Assembly: GCA_947175375.1 (NCBI GenBank)
Contig: CAMWMT010000114.1
Location: 1 to 7,652, forward strand
Length of the DNA stretch: 7,652 bases
Direction: 5' to 3'
Source: an uncultured Clostridiaceae bacterium
GTDB taxonomy: Bacteria > Bacillota > Clostridia > Lachnospirales > Lachnospiraceae
This document shows positions 7,301 through 7,652 of this stretch, piece by piece (within the stretch, counting starts at the first letter, position 1; each line of letters begins with the position of its first letter). The notes below the pieces were generated by a model. The model did not search any database. It was not told the DNA's origin and saw nothing but the letters and a program-made list of their open reading frames with translations. The translations under genes and the position numbers were made by a program.

Positions 7301-7652
7301 GAGAGGAGAGGAAGCCTCTATCCGTGCAGAATTTGCCCTGGAACAGAACGATCCTTTCAACGTGATATTGATCGACTGGATGCTTCCGGATCTCAACGGA
7401 ATCGAGACGGCGCGCCGTCTGCGTCGGATTGTTGGGAACGATCCCATCATCATTATTATTACTGCATATGACTGGTCTGATATTGAAGAAGAAGCAAAAG
7501 AGGCAGGTGTCACGGCGTTCTGTTCCAAGCCGTTGTTCTTATCTGAACTGAGAACTATCCTGACGGCGCCCTACAGAAAGCAGGAAGAGGCAGCGGAAGG
7601 ATTAATGAAGGAACAATTTCTTCTTGGTAAAAAGGTCCTTCTGGTAGAGGAC
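4302..7652 (+). CDS. Hybrid sensor histidine kinase with tandem solute-binding domains (3' partial)
   Basis: 1117 codons are visible and the frame runs off the right edge without a stop. Order: basic N-terminus and signal peptide (hydrophobic 18-35, likely cut after VIA at 33-35); first bacterial solute-binding family 3 domain (about 48-270); a second (about 291-510); membrane helix 525-545; PAS-like domain (about 568-695); helical linker 697-724; HisKA with phosphoacceptor His733 in SHDIRTPMNAI; HATPase with N-box Asn847/Asn851, DTGIGM 885-890, FEPF 899-902 and GTGLGL 915-920; a first receiver with acidic Asp976-978, phosphoacceptor Asp1025, Thr1054 and Lys1076; then KKVLLVED (1110-1117), the start of a second receiver. 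All catalytic residues are intact. Ligand binding outside the cell should control autophosphorylation and a His-Asp relay inside. The layout resembles BvgS-type kinases. A final Hpt domain may lie beyond the edge. The ligand and response regulator are unknown. It is transcribed alone here, divergent from the membrane gene. Confidence 0.93.
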   Translation, partial: MRERRRMQILDARSVKRMIALAACLVLLLSNVVIAEATETAESDNNRTVKVGIFQFDGYHMEADNGVYTGYGVELLNYISQYSHLNFEFVGYDKSWEDMQTMLDNGEIDMVTSARKTPLREQKYGFSLPVGRNSTLLTIQTNNTSLHSGDYATYNDMLVGILTGSSQNQSLADFAELKGFSYRTKEYSDSVQMAKDLQNGEIDAILSSNLRKSDNENTLDVIETDYFYAIVRKDDRDLLDEVDYAINQMNIHEGNWMDNLYYKYYAPVYSSALSFTERERAYIQDVVSGNKKITVTSMSDRRPYSYVEDGELKGIMPEYFAEIMEWAGLPYEMVVPKDRAEYYDLANHNGVDVVIDWRQPLSRTEGSQNNGFCTESYMNTGIALVTRKDFNGEISTVAVADVQGEAPIEQDVIGDARVVSYPTRESAFQAVLDRDVDATYAYIYTAQLFVNNDSTNSLRFNIINSTRFDFKMYVRSSSDHELVTILNKCIQQMPDDSMNQFITKYTSNTPENISFTEYMQAHPEVLILVSLLAAAAFGIMIALFLRSQWNRRLFDTTERANKKLEEQLTIVRILSRDYLNVYAIDVSSSALRPIKMTGYGSAFSELDPQKEYHYAEFMQQYIETCVLPEDQQYLTEAVSLERIVEQLNSNTEYSGTYRLLIDDEVHTYQFTYAAYSTPAENGQNSNDFILAGFRSIDEIVRREREQKEILETALAEAQRANIAKTTFLNNMSHDIRTPMNAIIGFASLAFKHIGNQEQVKDYLGKILTSSKHLLSLINDILDMSRIESGKVQIEEKEASLPEIMHDLKTIVQADVTAKQLSFHVDTLDVTNEMIICDRLRLNQVLLNILSNAMKYTKPGGTVSLRVIQTDDAPEGYASYEFRIRDTGIGMSKEFLKHLFEPFERERTSTVSGIQGTGLGLAITKNIVDMMNGTITVSSEEGYGSEFVVSFRFRVKGDTDDTEYMEKLADQRALVVDDDVHTCTSVSKMLTAIGMRPDWTTRGEEASIRAEFALEQNDPFNVILIDWMLPDLNGIETARRLRRIVGNDPIIIIITAYDWSDIEEEAKEAGVTAFCSKPLFLSELRTILTAPYRKQEEAAEGLMKEQFLLGKKVLLVED

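Noticed and set aside
6902..7528. 208-residue open frame on the minus strand inside the kinase gene
   Set aside because: It is antisense to the HATPase and receiver regions. Its Ser- and Arg-rich low-complexity composition is typical of shadow frames.
1..7652. CRISPR arrays, tRNA or rRNA genes, insertion sequences, attachment sites
   Set aside because: I saw no regularly spaced repeats, cloverleaf-like segments, transposase motifs or flanking direct repeats on either strand.

Overview
The window looks like chromosome of a gut-type Firmicute, most likely a Lachnospiraceae/Clostridia relative. The signs are strong AGGAGG-type ribosome binding sites, moderate base composition, an 'HDIRTPMN' histidine-kinase H-box, and a tandem solute-binding-domain hybrid kinase of a style common in Blautia/Roseburia-like genomes. 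The taxonomic call is inference from style, not from a marker gene.

Layout: (1) 1-98 is the end of an upstream region with no complete gene. (2) 91-3168 (+) encodes a full-length type III restriction subunit (Res): a superfamily 2 helicase motor followed by a C-terminal PD-(D/E)xK nuclease. Its modification partner (Mod), needed for a working type III system, is not in the window and would be expected upstream. (3) 3179-3226 is a strong hairpin flanked by A and T runs, sitting between two converging genes and likely terminating both. (4) 3231-3872 (-) encodes a small polytopic membrane protein of the YczE/YitT-like family, function unknown. (5) 3873-4301 is a divergent intergenic region with a candidate promoter for each flanking gene and a perfect 8-bp inverted repeat just downstream of the kinase promoter. 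(6) 4302 to the right edge (+) encodes a large hybrid sensor kinase with signal peptide, two extracellular solute-binding domains, one membrane helix, a PAS-like domain, HisKA, HATPase, a complete receiver and the first residues of a second receiver. It is open at the edge.

The three genes do not form an operon: the first two converge and the last two diverge. Res would act in DNA defence with its Mod partner. The kinase would sense an external ligand and pass phosphate along a His-Asp relay. The membrane protein has no visible link to either. I see no convincing undescribed system. The points most worth checking are the BvgS-like kinase with atypical ligand pockets, its leader hairpin, and the unexplained coding-like tail that overlaps the Res start.
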